A stretch of DNA of 64,000 nucleotides, taken from Phycisphaerales bacterium UBA854. GTDB lineage: Bacteria > Planctomycetota > Phycisphaerae > Phycisphaerales > SM1A02. The translations under genes and the position numbers were made by a program. Below, in pieces: positions 19,696 through 30,000 of this stretch; position 1 is the first letter of the stretch, and each line of letters starts with the position of its first letter. The notes beneath the pieces were generated by a model. The model was not told where the DNA came from. It saw only the letters and a list, made by a program, of their open reading frames with translations, and searched no databases. The stretch covers positions 76,316 to 140,315 of the forward strand of contig DBGM01000011.1 in NCBI GenBank assembly GCA_002295885.1, read 5' to 3'.

Positions 19696-20943
19696 ATGAC
19701 CACCCCCACCCCACCCAACGATGCGGCGCAGGCCGTGATCCTCATCGCCGATGCCTTCCAGAACGAGGGCATCGAAGCACTCCGCTCCATGGGCTGCACC
19801 GTGCATGCCGAGGCGGACCTCACGACGGCGGATCTGCCCGCACGACTCGCCGAGTGTCGCCCCGACATCCTGCTGGTCCGGTCCACGAAGGTCGACCACG
19901 CCTGCATCGAGGCGAGCGACTCGCTGTCCCTGATCCTCCGTGCCGGAGCGGGCTACGACACCATCGATCTGGAGACGGCTTCCGCACGAGGCATCTCAGT
20001 CGCCAACTGCCCGGGCATGAACGCCATCGCCGTGGCGGAACTGGCCTGGTCCCTGATCCTTGCCTGCGACCGCCGCGTGCCCGATCAGGTGTCGGACCTG
20101 CGGCAAGGAGTCTGGAACAAGAAGGGCTACAGCAAGGCACGCGGCCTGCACGGGCGCACCCTGGGCATCGTGGGCCTGGGACGGATCGGCCAGGCGGTCG
20201 CGGAACGTGGCCGTGCCTTCGGCATGAAGGTCATCGGCTGGTCCCGCAGCCTCACCGACGAACGGGCCGAATCACTGGGAATCGTCCGCTGCGACAGTCC
20301 GCTGGAGGTCGCCGCCGAGGCGGACGTGGTCAGCCTGCACGTCGCCGCCAATGCCCACACCGCAGGCATGATCGACGAGACCTTCCTCGCGGCGATGCGC
20401 GACGGAGCCACCCTGATCAACACCACCCGCGGCAGCCTCATCGACGAGACCGCCCTTGCGGCGGCAATCGACGCCAAGGGACTTCGGGTCGGTCTGGACG
20501 TGTACGCGAGCGAGCCGGCCTCCGGCGACACGCAGTTCCAAAATGAACTCGTGGGCAAGCCCTGCGTCTTCGGCACCCACCACGTGGGCGCCTCCACGGA
20601 CCAGGCCCAGGCGGCGATCGCCGGCGAGGCGGTCCGGATCATCGAACAGTTCCTCGAGACGGGTGACGTGCTCAACTGCGTCAACCTCGCCACGAGCACC
20701 GCGGCCTCCGCGACCCTCACCGTCCGTCACCGAAACCGCCCCGGCGTCCTCGCAAGCATCTTCGAGCTCGTGGGCGAGGCGGGCATCAACGTCGAGGAGA
20801 TGGAGAACATCATCTTCGACGGCAGCCAGGCGGCCTGCGCCAAGATCAAGCTGGCCGGTCCCATCGACGACGATCGACTGTCGGCCATCCGGTCCAACGA
20901 GCACGTCCTCAGCGCAAGTCTGACCCCTTTGAACACGGGATGA
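19696..20943 (+). CDS. serA: D-3-phosphoglycerate dehydrogenase
   Basis: This 415-aa enzyme oxidises 3-phosphoglycerate with NAD+, the first step of serine synthesis. The Rossmann motif GLGRIGQAVAERGRAFGMKV is at about residues 156-175. The D-isomer dehydrogenase block LINTTRGSLIDETAL and the catalytic HHVGAST follow. A C-terminal ACT-type regulatory domain (VRHRNRPGVLASIFELVGEA, about 341-360) suggests serine feedback. The start at 19696 has GGAGG 5 nt upstream. serC follows after 4 nt. Confidence 0.95.
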   Translation: MTTPTPPNDAAQAVILIADAFQNEGIEALRSMGCTVHAEADLTTADLPARLAECRPDILLVRSTKVDHACIEASDSLSLILRAGAGYDTIDLETASARGISVANCPGMNAIAVAELAWSLILACDRRVPDQVSDLRQGVWNKKGYSKARGLHGRTLGIVGLGRIGQAVAERGRAFGMKVIGWSRSLTDERAESLGIVRCDSPLEVAAEADVVSLHVAANAHTAGMIDETFLAAMRDGATLINTTRGSLIDETALAAAIDAKGLRVGLDVYASEPASGDTQFQNELVGKPCVFGTHHVGASTDQAQAAIAGEAVRIIEQFLETGDVLNCVNLATSTAASATLTVRHRNRPGVLASIFELVGEAGINVEEMENIIFDGSQAACAKIKLAGPIDDDRLSAIRSNEHVLSASLTPLNTG

Positions 20944-20947
20944 TCCC

Positions 20948-22039
20948 ATGAGCACCAGCACGGCCTCCGTCCTCAACTTCTCCGCCGGCCCCGCCATCCT
21001 TCCCCCGCCCGTACTCGAACAGGCCCGGGCGGACATTCTCGACCTCGACGGCACCGGCATCGGGGTGATGGAGCACAGTCACCGCGGCGCGGCGTTCACC
21101 AAGGTCATCGAGGAGGCGAAGGACAACTGCCGTCGTCTGGGAGACATCCCGGACGACTTCGAGATCCTGTTCCTGCAGGGCGGCGCCACGTCGATGTTCG
21201 CACTGATCCCGATGAACCTGCTGGCCGCCGGCCAACGCGCCGACTACATCCACACCGGCGCCTGGACGAAGAAGGCCATCGAGGATGCACGGATCCTCGG
21301 AGATGTCCATCTCGCCTGGGACGGAACGGACGGCGGATTCAGGAGCCTGCCCGCCGACGACGAACTCGATCTCCCGGGTGGCGCCCGCTACACCTACTAC
21401 TGCTCGAACAACACCATCTACGGCACCATGTGGAGCACGCCCCCGCGATCCGACGGCTGGCTGATCTGCGACATGAGCAGCGAGATGTTCAGTCGTCCCA
21501 TCGACTGGACCCGCCACGATCTCGTCTACGCGGGCGCCCAGAAGAACCTCGGCCCCGCGGGAGTGACCCTGGTGATCATTCGACGGGAACTGCTGGAGCA
21601 GTCGCGACGGGATCTGCCCGCGATGTTCCGTTTCGACCAGCACGCCGACAAGGGTTCGTGCCTCAACACCCCACCCACCTTCGGTATCCACGTGATGGGA
21701 CTCGTGTTCAAGTGGATCCTCGAACAGGGTGGCCTGGAGGCGATGCACCAGCGGAACCTGGACAAGGCCGCACTGATCTACGATGCGATCGACGCCTCGG
21801 GGTTCTACCGCGGCCATGCGGACACCGACTGCCGATCGACGATGAACATCACCTTCACCTGTCCGAACGCCGAGCTGGACGCCAAGTTCCTCGAGACCGC
21901 CACCGCACGCGGCATGATGAATCTCAAGGGACACCGGAGCGTCGGAGGCCTGCGTGCCTCGACCTACAACGCCTTCCCCGCCGAAGGGTGCCGGCAGCTG
22001 GCCGAACTCATGGGCGAGTTCGCATCCGCCAACGGCTGA
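20948..22039 (+). CDS. serC: Phosphoserine aminotransferase
   Basis: This 363-aa class V PLP aminotransferase converts 3-phosphohydroxypyruvate and glutamate to phosphoserine. It opens NFSAGPAILPPPVLEQA, carries VMEHSHRGAAF for phosphate binding, FLQGGATSMFA around the cofactor ring, and the PLP lysine in YAGAQKNLGPAG (about residue 199). The C-terminal HRSVGGLRASTYNAF is typical of SerC. It closes the DUF1015-serA-serC unit and is convergent with the next gene, 2 nt apart. Confidence 0.96.
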   Translation: MSTSTASVLNFSAGPAILPPPVLEQARADILDLDGTGIGVMEHSHRGAAFTKVIEEAKDNCRRLGDIPDDFEILFLQGGATSMFALIPMNLLAAGQRADYIHTGAWTKKAIEDARILGDVHLAWDGTDGGFRSLPADDELDLPGGARYTYYCSNNTIYGTMWSTPPRSDGWLICDMSSEMFSRPIDWTRHDLVYAGAQKNLGPAGVTLVIIRRELLEQSRRDLPAMFRFDQHADKGSCLNTPPTFGIHVMGLVFKWILEQGGLEAMHQRNLDKAALIYDAIDASGFYRGHADTDCRSTMNITFTCPNAELDAKFLETATARGMMNLKGHRSVGGLRASTYNAFPAEGCRQLAELMGEFASANG

Positions 22040-22041
22040 AT

Positions 22042-22914
22042 TCACACCAGCGTCCGGACCATCTCCTCCACCTGCGGCCGGTACCCGCCTCCGAACAGAT
22101 TGAGGTGGTTGAGGAGGTGGTAGAGCTTCGCCACGGCGATCCGCTCCGCCGACTGTGCATGGTCGTCCCGGCCCGCCGCCCAGGCCGCGAAGCATTCTTC
22201 GGGGAAGCCCCCGAACAGCCGCATCATCCCGATGTCGAACCAGGCGTCTCCGTACGAGCAGGCAGGGTCGAGCACCGCCACCCCACCGTCGGACAGGGGC
22301 AGCGCGTTGCCCGACCAGAGATCGCCGTGGAGGAGCGAGGGATGCGGATGACGGGGGACGAGTCGATCCAGGCGGTCGATGATCGAATCGATCGCCGCCG
22401 CCTGGGACGGCCCGAGCCGTGCCCCGTCCCGGGCCAGACGCAACTGCGGCCCCAGCCGGTGCAGGGCGAGGAACTCGACCCAGTCGTCGGACCACCCGTT
22501 CGACTGCGGTGTCCGCCCGAGGTGGTTGTCTTCGGAAAACCCGTACCGATCCGCCCCCCCGCGGGAATGCAACTCGCCGAGCCGACTCCCGAAGGCATCC
22601 CAGTCGGCCGACCCGGAGGCGCACGGCGACAGGTATTCAGTGATCAGCACCGTGCACGATTCGGTATCCGAGATCCCCAGCACGGCCGGGGTGCGCACCG
22701 TCGCCGTCGCCTTCAGGGCGTCCAATCCGGTCGCTTCACCGTGCAGCATGGATGCATCGACGATGTCCGCGACCTTGACCACGCACGTTCCTCCGTCGGC
22801 GAGCGAGAGCCGCCGAACGTCGTGGATGCTGCCACCCGGCAGCGGATCGGACGACCGGATCCCGACGCCGAGCCGGTCGCGGACGACGGCCTCGATGGCA
22901 ACTTCCGCATTCAC
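22042..22914 (-). CDS. Fructosamine kinase family protein
   Basis: This 290-aa protein of the fructosamine/ketosamine-3-kinase (APH-like) family phosphorylates sugar adducts on amines, allowing deglycation. Visible blocks are the glycine loop PLPGGSIHDVRRL, the CVVKVAD lysine (about residue 46), the catalytic loop SLLHGDLWSGNAL (about 194-206) and the metal-binding VLDPACSYGD. The GTG at 22914 is chosen because it overlaps the phosphatase stop (GTGA). An upstream ATG in frame at 22953 would lie inside the phosphatase gene. It is last in the exopolysaccharide operon; the substrate is unknown. Confidence 0.88.
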   Translation of the reverse strand: MNAEVAIEAVVRDRLGVGIRSSDPLPGGSIHDVRRLSLADGGTCVVKVADIVDASMLHGEATGLDALKATATVRTPAVLGISDTESCTVLITEYLSPCASGSADWDAFGSRLGELHSRGGADRYGFSEDNHLGRTPQSNGWSDDWVEFLALHRLGPQLRLARDGARLGPSQAAAIDSIIDRLDRLVPRHPHPSLLHGDLWSGNALPLSDGGVAVLDPACSYGDAWFDIGMMRLFGGFPEECFAAWAAGRDDHAQSAERIAVAKLYHLLNHLNLFGGGYRPQVEEMVRTLV

Positions 22915-23390
22915 GGACGCGGCGCGACAAGATCGTCCAGGAGACGCTCGCAACTGACCTGGAGGAGTTCAAATACCAGCTCGAATCCATCGTGTTCGCC
23001 GTAGTACGGATCCGGCACCTCCTGATGCTCCTCGTCCGGATGGAAGTCGAGCATCAGCACGGTCCGGTCCGGCGGCGATCCGGCCCGCAGCAGGTTCGCA
23101 TGGTTCTCCCGGTCCATGCACACGATCAGATCGAAGGTCTCGAAGTCCGAGCTCCGCACCTGCCGGGCGCTGCATTGCATGTCGACGCCGTGCGTACGGG
23201 CGGTGTGCTGCATCCGTTCGTCCGGAGGACTTCCCGCATGCCACCCCCCCGTTCCGGCCGAATCGACCGTGAACCGGTCCGCCACACCGCGCAGAGCCGC
23301 CTGGTGCAGGAACATCGCTTCGGCCATCGGCGAACGGCAGATGTTTCCCATGCACACGAACAGGATCGATCTGGCCCCGGATACGCTCAT
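22911..23390 (-). CDS. Low-molecular-weight protein tyrosine phosphatase (Wzb-like)
   Basis: This 159-aa cytosolic phosphatase has the CX5R active loop in VCMGNICRSPMAEAMF (about residues 12-27) and the general-acid aspartate in DPYYGEHDGF near the C-terminus. In capsule and EPS operons such enzymes dephosphorylate the tyrosine kinase. Here the kinase-like partner three genes earlier has a damaged Walker A, so the natural substrate is uncertain. It overlaps the transferase upstream (ATGA) and the fructosamine-kinase-like gene downstream (GTGA). Confidence 0.94.
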   Translation of the reverse strand: MSVSGARSILFVCMGNICRSPMAEAMFLHQAALRGVADRFTVDSAGTGGWHAGSPPDERMQHTARTHGVDMQCSARQVRSSDFETFDLIVCMDRENHANLLRAGSPPDRTVLMLDFHPDEEHQEVPDPYYGEHDGFELVFELLQVSCERLLDDLVAPRP

Positions 23391-24679
23391 GCCTCGTTCG
23401 CCACGCTCGCCCGCTGCCCGAGTCCCATCCGAACCCCGATGAAGCCCACCAGGGTGAAGATCGCGATGAAGACGATATAGATCCACTTCCGATCGATCGA
23501 ACCGGCGAGGGAAAGCCACCCGAGCAGCACACCCAGCGCCGCGAAGCAGGATCCCATGGCGTAGATCGCAAGCACTGCCGACTTGACCGAGCCGAGCCGG
23601 CGCTTGAACACGTGGTGCATGTGATGCGCGTCGGGATCCCACATGGGCTGCCCCTGGACCCGCCGACGCACGATGGCGAGCATGGTGTCGATGATCGGGA
23701 TCGAGAAGATGATCAGGCCCGCCAGCACCAGATGGGTCTGGCCGGTCTCGCCGAGCATGAGAATGATCACCACGGAAGCGTAACCGAGCAGGAGACTGCC
23801 GCAGTCGCCGAGGAAGATCGTCGCGGGGTTGAAGTTGTGCGGCAGGAATCCGAGGACGGCCCCCAGCAGCGCGAGCGCAAGGACCACCCTCGCCCCCGCC
23901 AGGGTGATGCCGTATTCGAAGGCCTGATCGGGGGAGGCCAACCCGCCGATCAGCAGATCGATCTGCCCCGGACTGATGAAGGTCAGCATCACCAGCGACA
24001 GCACGAGGAAACCGGTGGCCATGATGGCGACCACGCCCGACAGCAGGCCGTCCAGGCCGTCGATGAGATTGGTCGCGTTGCATCCTCCGAGCACGAAGAT
24101 CGCAATGATCAGTGCGCCGATCACGTTCGTCACGTCCAGATGCACGTCCAGGCCGGGAATGGGCGCCAGCGGAATCTGGCCGATTCCCAGCCAGTTCAGC
24201 AGACCGGCGGCGACCTTGGTGCCGACGTTGCTCGAGGCGAGACCGGCGGCTGCGATCAGCTGTCCGGCGACCTTGATCCAGGAATCGCATTCGGTCACAT
24301 CATCGAGCAGTCCGGTGAGGGTGATGAGCACCAGACCGATCACGACCCAGTGCGGCACCACCCGGTAGCCGATGGGGAGCTGCTCCGCGAGCGGATAGCT
24401 CAGCAGCAGTGCCACCAGCAGACCGATGAAGACCGCCATGCCGCCCAGGTACGGGGTCGAGCGCGTGTGGATCTTCCTTGCTTCACTGGGGTGGTCCACG
24501 ATGTCGAAGGCGATCGCCACCCGCCGCAGGATCGGGGTCGCCACCAGCGTGGTCAGAAAGGCGATCACCAGCACCGGCAGCTGCGAAGCGAGCACCTGCC
24601 ACGGATCGGCCTGTTCGACACTCCGGGCGATCTCGCGCAGGAAGGCCTCGTCACTGATGCTCAGGCTGTTCCCTGTCAA
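23387..24679 (-). CDS. Undecaprenyl-phosphate sugar-1-phosphate transferase (WecA/MraY family)
   Basis: This 430-aa polytopic membrane enzyme has about 11 spans and starts glycan assembly by loading a sugar phosphate onto undecaprenyl phosphate. Key motifs are GLLDDVTECDSWIKVAGQ (Mg-binding aspartates, about residues 122-139), NATNLIDGLDGL (about 201-212), FLGDCGSLLLGY (about 291-302) and the HHMHHVFKRRLG loop. It resembles WecA more than MraY. The first codon appears to be TTG at 24679, with GGGGAT about 7 nt upstream. It is in the exopolysaccharide operon. Confidence 0.92.
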   Translation of the reverse strand: MTGNSLSISDEAFLREIARSVEQADPWQVLASQLPVLVIAFLTTLVATPILRRVAIAFDIVDHPSEARKIHTRSTPYLGGMAVFIGLLVALLLSYPLAEQLPIGYRVVPHWVVIGLVLITLTGLLDDVTECDSWIKVAGQLIAAAGLASSNVGTKVAAGLLNWLGIGQIPLAPIPGLDVHLDVTNVIGALIIAIFVLGGCNATNLIDGLDGLLSGVVAIMATGFLVLSLVMLTFISPGQIDLLIGGLASPDQAFEYGITLAGARVVLALALLGAVLGFLPHNFNPATIFLGDCGSLLLGYASVVIILMLGETGQTHLVLAGLIIFSIPIIDTMLAIVRRRVQGQPMWDPDAHHMHHVFKRRLGSVKSAVLAIYAMGSCFAALGVLLGWLSLAGSIDRKWIYIVFIAIFTLVGFIGVRMGLGQRASVANEA

Positions 24680-24721
24680 CTCGGATCCCCACGGGGTCGC
24701 AGTGCGGGCTACGTGGTGCGG

Positions 24722-26959
24722 TCAGGACTCGTCGTCCTCGTCGCCTTCCTCGCCGTCCGCGTAGCTCGCCATCAGCTCGTAGTTCTTCTTGAAGTAGCCG
24801 CCGGCGGTCAGACGCGGACGGTTGAGCAGCACGCCCAGGAGTTCGCCGCGCATGTCGCTGAACTGGTTGATCAGTCGGGCGATGAGGCCTCGTTCCTCGT
24901 TGTTGGCCTTCACGACCAGCAGCAAGGAGTCGACCCGGTTGGCCAGCGTGAAGGCATCCCCCGCCGCCACCACCGGTGCGGTGTCGATGATCACGAGCGA
25001 ATGCGAGCTTCGCAGCGTGGCGAGGAAGCGGTCGAACGAATCGTCGTTGAACCGACTGTAGATCCGATGCTCGGGGGTTCCCGCCGAGACGACCGTGATG
25101 GGGGCCACGGAGGACGTCGTGAGAACGTCATCGATCGTGGCCTGCCCGGACAGGACGTCTCCGAGGCCGGGAGCCTCGTCGTTCAGTCCGAGCACCGAGG
25201 CCAGACTCGGACGACGGAAGTTGGCGTCGACGACCGCCACGGTCATTCCGGAGGACGCCGCATCGATGGCGAGATTGGAGACCACCGTGGTGGTGCCCGA
25301 ACCGGGAAGACCGCTGGCGACCAGCAGGCTGGCGTGCCCCTTGCGCTGCATGATGCGACTCAGGGAGGACCAGGTCTGACGGTAGGATTCGGCGATCACG
25401 CTCTCCTGTTCGTTGGCGGCACAGCACTCCGCATCCTCGATGTCGGTGGGATCGTCATCGACGTCGGGAATGCTGCCGATGATCCTGGCTCCGGGAATGA
25501 CCGCCAGATCGCCCGTGGAGCGGATCCGCTGGTTGGTCATCTCCTTGAGGAAGATCACGCCGAGGAAGAACCCCACGCACACCAGCACGCCGGCGGGAAT
25601 GATCATCTCCGGAACCGGGAACGAGAGCTCCCGGGGCGTGAGGGCGAGGTTGGCCAGTCGGACGCGGCCGGCATCGGCACGCATCTTCATGAGCATGATG
25701 CTGTTGAGCAGCTTGAGGTCCTCGTCGCGCTGGGCTTCCAGGTGCGTGCGCTGCGTGACCAGTGAATCGTAGTAGGACGAATCGGCGGCCAGATCCCGGA
25801 GCATGGCATCGTTCTTCTCAAGCTCGGTCTCGAGGCCCTCGATGACGTCGGACAGCTGCGAGCGGGAATCCCCGAGGGTCTTCAGCTTCGCGTTGAGGTT
25901 CCGCCGGAGGATCTCGTTGCGCTTCGACTCGATCTGCTTCTCGGTCGCCCGGACGTTCCGCTCGATGTTCCGCACCTGCGGCGTGTCGGGATTGAACTGT
26001 TCCAGGACGGACCGTTCGGTCGCCTTCAGCGTCTCCAGGGCCTGGAGCTGCCGCTGCAGCGTGACGTCGTACTCCGCCTCGAGGATGTCCTCGTGCGTCG
26101 GCTCGAGGGTGCCCTCGAGCTTGGCCGCCGTCTGCATGTACTGGGTCTGGACCGACGTCAGCTCCGAGGAGGACTGCGTCAGCGCCTCGGTCAGCTTCTG
26201 GGTCTCGAAGGCGGCCTGGGAATACCGCGGATCGTCGAGGGTCGTGATGCCCTTGGACACGATGAATCCCTGGATCTCGTCGTTGAGATCCTGCAGGGTC
26301 AGACGGGTGCGTCGCAGCTGCTGCCGGAACAGCTCCTCGTTCTCGCTGAACTGCTGATTGTCGAGATCCTCGATCTTGCGGAGGTAGGAGTTCGCGATCG
26401 CATTGAGGACGATCGGAACGTCCTGCGCATTGTGCCAGGACCACTTCGCGTTGAAGAGGTTGGTGTTCCTGATCTGCGCGGCCTTCACGTACTCCTCGAG
26501 TTCGTCGACGGCCTGGGCCTCGAGCAGCACGCCGGTCTGGGGATCGAGGAACCACTCCTGCATCCAGGTCGTGTTCCGTACGGACGGGTTGTTGACCGCT
26601 TCGGTCAGCACGTCGCGCTGCTTGAGCAGCAGCGTCTGGGTGTTCGCGATGCGCAGCACGTCCTTGTCGCTCATCGATTCCTTGGTGCCGATGTCGGTGG
26701 ACTCGAGCAGACCGGGGCGGATCTCGAAGATGACCTCGCTCTTGTAGAGCGGATAGGTGAATCGAAGCACGAAGTAGACGATCACCCCGAGGATGATGCC
26801 CACGATCCCCGAGACGATGATTCCGACCACATGCTGTCGAAGCACCCGGATCGGATCGATGGACGGACCGCTCTTGGAACTCGGCTGGCTGCGAGGTCTC
26901 GGTGTCGGCTTCATGCCGGAGGGTCTTGCTGTCGTACTGCTCATGCCTTCGATGCTCAC
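24722..26959 (-). CDS. Wzz/BY-kinase-like exopolysaccharide chain-length protein with degenerate Walker A
   Basis: This protein of about 745 aa couples a Wzz domain to a BY-kinase-like cytoplasmic domain. Two spans flank a large periplasmic coiled-coil region (VSGIVGIILGVIVYFVLRF and VPEMIIPAGVLVCVGFFLGV). The cytoplasmic domain has a P-loop at about residue 551 reading SGLPGSGTTTVVSN, so the Walker A lysine of GxxGxGK(S/T) is Thr. Walker A' reads VVDANFRRPS with Asn for the second Asp, while Walker B LVIIDTAPV is normal. A C-terminal cluster of three tyrosines is retained. It may have lost kinase activity. The start is uncertain: GTG at 26959 has AGGGGA upstream, ATG at 26944 is an alternative. 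Confidence 0.85.
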   Translation of the reverse strand: MSIEGMSSTTARPSGMKPTPRPRSQPSSKSGPSIDPIRVLRQHVVGIIVSGIVGIILGVIVYFVLRFTYPLYKSEVIFEIRPGLLESTDIGTKESMSDKDVLRIANTQTLLLKQRDVLTEAVNNPSVRNTTWMQEWFLDPQTGVLLEAQAVDELEEYVKAAQIRNTNLFNAKWSWHNAQDVPIVLNAIANSYLRKIEDLDNQQFSENEELFRQQLRRTRLTLQDLNDEIQGFIVSKGITTLDDPRYSQAAFETQKLTEALTQSSSELTSVQTQYMQTAAKLEGTLEPTHEDILEAEYDVTLQRQLQALETLKATERSVLEQFNPDTPQVRNIERNVRATEKQIESKRNEILRRNLNAKLKTLGDSRSQLSDVIEGLETELEKNDAMLRDLAADSSYYDSLVTQRTHLEAQRDEDLKLLNSIMLMKMRADAGRVRLANLALTPRELSFPVPEMIIPAGVLVCVGFFLGVIFLKEMTNQRIRSTGDLAVIPGARIIGSIPDVDDDPTDIEDAECCAANEQESVIAESYRQTWSSLSRIMQRKGHASLLVASGLPGSGTTTVVSNLAIDAASSGMTVAVVDANFRRPSLASVLGLNDEAPGLGDVLSGQATIDDVLTTSSVAPITVVSAGTPEHRIYSRFNDDSFDRFLATLRSSHSLVIIDTAPVVAAGDAFTLANRVDSLLLVVKANNEERGLIARLINQFSDMRGELLGVLLNRPRLTAGGYFKKNYELMASYADGEEGDEDDES

Positions 26960-27010
26960 TGCTTCCCCTGTGACCATGGCACCGGATTGCCACGCCACCA
27001 AGGGGTTGGA

Positions 27011-30000
27011 TCAACTTCTTGCTATATCGTCCTTGAGACGATCGATCTCCGCCTTCGTTTCGGTATCCGGGGCCAAATCATCAGCCAGTCGGAGCTGTTC
27101 GCTGGCCATTTCGAGATCGCCGTTCTGCATAAACACCTGTGCCAGATGGAGATGCGCCGAAGCGGTCGGCCCCAGCCGGATCGACTGTCGGAGCAGATCC
27201 TCTCCCTCCATCTTCTTTCCGGTCCGATAGGAAGCCCACCCCATGGCATCGAGCACCCGGGGGTCCTCGGGCTTGACCCGCATCGCCAGCTTCGCGAACT
27301 CCGCCGCCTTGGCCGGATCGTCCATGTGACGCTGGTAGGAGTCGCAGATCGCCAGCAGGGTGCTCAGATCCGCCGGATAGAGCTGATGCAGGCGGAGTCG
27401 ACTGGACAGCGAGTCGTCGTACCGACCGAGCATTCCGTAGATGGTGGCCATGGTGTCCAGGATCTCGAGCGATGACGGATCCAGCCTGACGGCCTTGACC
27501 GCATACTCGAGAGCCTCCTCGGGCTTGTTCATCGAGGTCGCGAGCACGTAGGCGTAGTTGTTCAACGCAACGGCGTTTTCAGGCTGGAGTTCCACGAGAC
27601 GCATGAAGGTCTCGAGCGACTCATCCTCGAGTCCACGATTAATCTGATAGCTGCCGAGATTGGAATAGCTCATCCCCAACTCGACCTCTCCCACTTCGCG
27701 AGCCATCTCGACGACCTCCGTTTGGAGTTCGATAGCGCGATCGAGATCGGATTTGCCGCCACGCAGCGACCAGTATTGTGCAAGGCCGGCCTTGTTCCAG
27801 TAGCCCAGTTCCGGGCCCGCCATCTCCATGGCGAGCTCCTCTCCAAGCCGACCGTCCCGCGCAGCAAAGACCACGTATAGATCGTCGTACCATCGCGTTA
27901 CCATGGATGGATGCACCGACCCGGCACGGATTTGATTGGCGAGAATGCCGTACTCCTTGCGCAGCTGATTTGCCGCGCGATCGTAGGCCCCCTTCCCTGC
28001 CAACGACCGTGCGTAGAGACCGATCGTGACCGGATCGTTCTGCAGACCGAACTGCGGACTCTGGAACAGATCGATCATCGCATCGAAGTCCCAGTCGCTT
28101 GCGGTCCTGGTCACGGCATTGATCTTGAACAGCAGGGCACGCGATGGATCTCGTCGGTAGGCGTTCAGGTACGCCTCCGTCGCCAGACCAATTTGGGGCG
28201 TTGGAATCGAACTGTAGTAGTCGCCCAGTGCTTCGAACCACGTTCCTTCACTGGGCATCAATGCGATCCCGTCCGTGATGGCCGCCTGGGCCTTCTCGAG
28301 GCTGTCCGTCTTCAGATACGCAAGGATCAATCGCTCTCGAATCGGAACCGAATCGGGATACTGCCGACTCATCTGCTCCAGATCCATGATCGCGGCATTG
28401 AGATCGCCACGTGCCTCGAGGATGTCGGCCCGCTTCGCAACCAGCGAAGCAGATTCCGGAAGTCTGTCGATGCCTCTTGAAACGACGGCGATCGCCTGGT
28501 CCAGCAACGCCGGCTCACGCCGCATGCTGTAGTCCTCGAGCAGACTGTCGGCCAATGAGATGTAGGGAGTCAACTGGGTCGGATCCAGTGCATTGGCCTG
28601 CTCCAGATTGGAGAGGTACTGCTTTCTTGCCTCCGCTTCGACATCGGAATCACCGACCGCGATCGCTGCATCCACCCTCGCCTTCTCGAGGATGGCGGAC
28701 AGCATGTAGGTCCGGTAGTTCATGCCGACCCGGGACTGGATGCCGTCCAGGAGATCATTGGCCTCCTGGAACTTCTGTGTCCGCACCAGAGCCTGGACCA
28801 GCCGGTCCTCCACGACGTCCGTCTCCCGTGCTTCGAGCACGGAGCGGAAGTACGGAATGGACTGACGGATCTTGCCCGCGTTGTAGTGCATCATTCCGAG
28901 CGCGTAGTCGATCTCCCGATTGGCGTCACTCTGGGCGTCGCGGACATCAAGCAGCAGCTCCGCCGCTTCCATCATTCGATCCAGATCGATGAAGAACTGG
29001 GCCGCGACCAGAGCCTCCGCGACCGCGATGTCCTCGTTCGAATCCAGGTAGCTGCGCACGACGCGCACTGCGTCGTCGGACCGCTTCAGTGCGTCGTAGA
29101 CACTCGCATGCTGCATCGCCTCGACCATGTTTCGGTTGGCCGCCTCTCCGATGGATTCGAGAAGAAGATCGACCTTCTCGTCCCAGGACGCCCGCAGTTC
29201 CCTGAGAGCGGCGGCCTGACGCTCAACCGGCATCGCATTCCACTGGCGAAGCGTCATCGGCTCGTAGCCCCGTGTGAAGATGTAGCTGTAGTCGGGCTCG
29301 AGCGTGGCGATCAGCAGAGCGAGTCGAATCGCATTCGTCCGGTCACCGGGCTCGCGATCGTGCAACTGAGTGCGGCGGATCAGCACTTTACCCCGGTCAC
29401 CGACCTGCTCCTCGGCCTCCATCCAGACGTCTTCGATGATGGGATTGCCGATGTAGAGCTCACGGGCCTCACGGATGATCCGCAGGGCGCGGAGCGGCTC
29501 TCCATTGACGGGATCAAGCAGTCGACGGGCGTAGTTGATGACCGTGGACTGCCGCCCGGGATTCCGCCGGTACGCCTCTTCGTAGGCCTCCATGGCCTCT
29601 TCCTGGTTTCCGAGTTCATCGAGTATCTGGGCGAGCATCGACCAGGACAGATCGGACCAGGCCGACACCTCGGTCGCGGCCCGGGCGGCATCCCCCGCCT
29701 TGACCAGTTCGGCTCTCGCACCGTCCGCCTCCCCGCCCTCGCGCAGCGCGGCCGACCGTCCCCGGTGGTACCGGGCCGTGGTCAGGTTTCCGTTCGCCTC
29801 GTCGAGATTGTTCGCCTCGCTGAGATCGATCAGCGTCTCGGCGGTGTTCCAGTCGCGATCGTCGATCGCTGTCTGGAAGCGGAACTCGAAGAGGGCGGGA
29901 TACGATTCCATCGCATACCCGCTGATGTCAGCCTCCAATGCATCGGCGGCGGCGTTCGCCTCGGCCACGATCCGCCGGGCTTCGTCGGCACGTTCGGACA

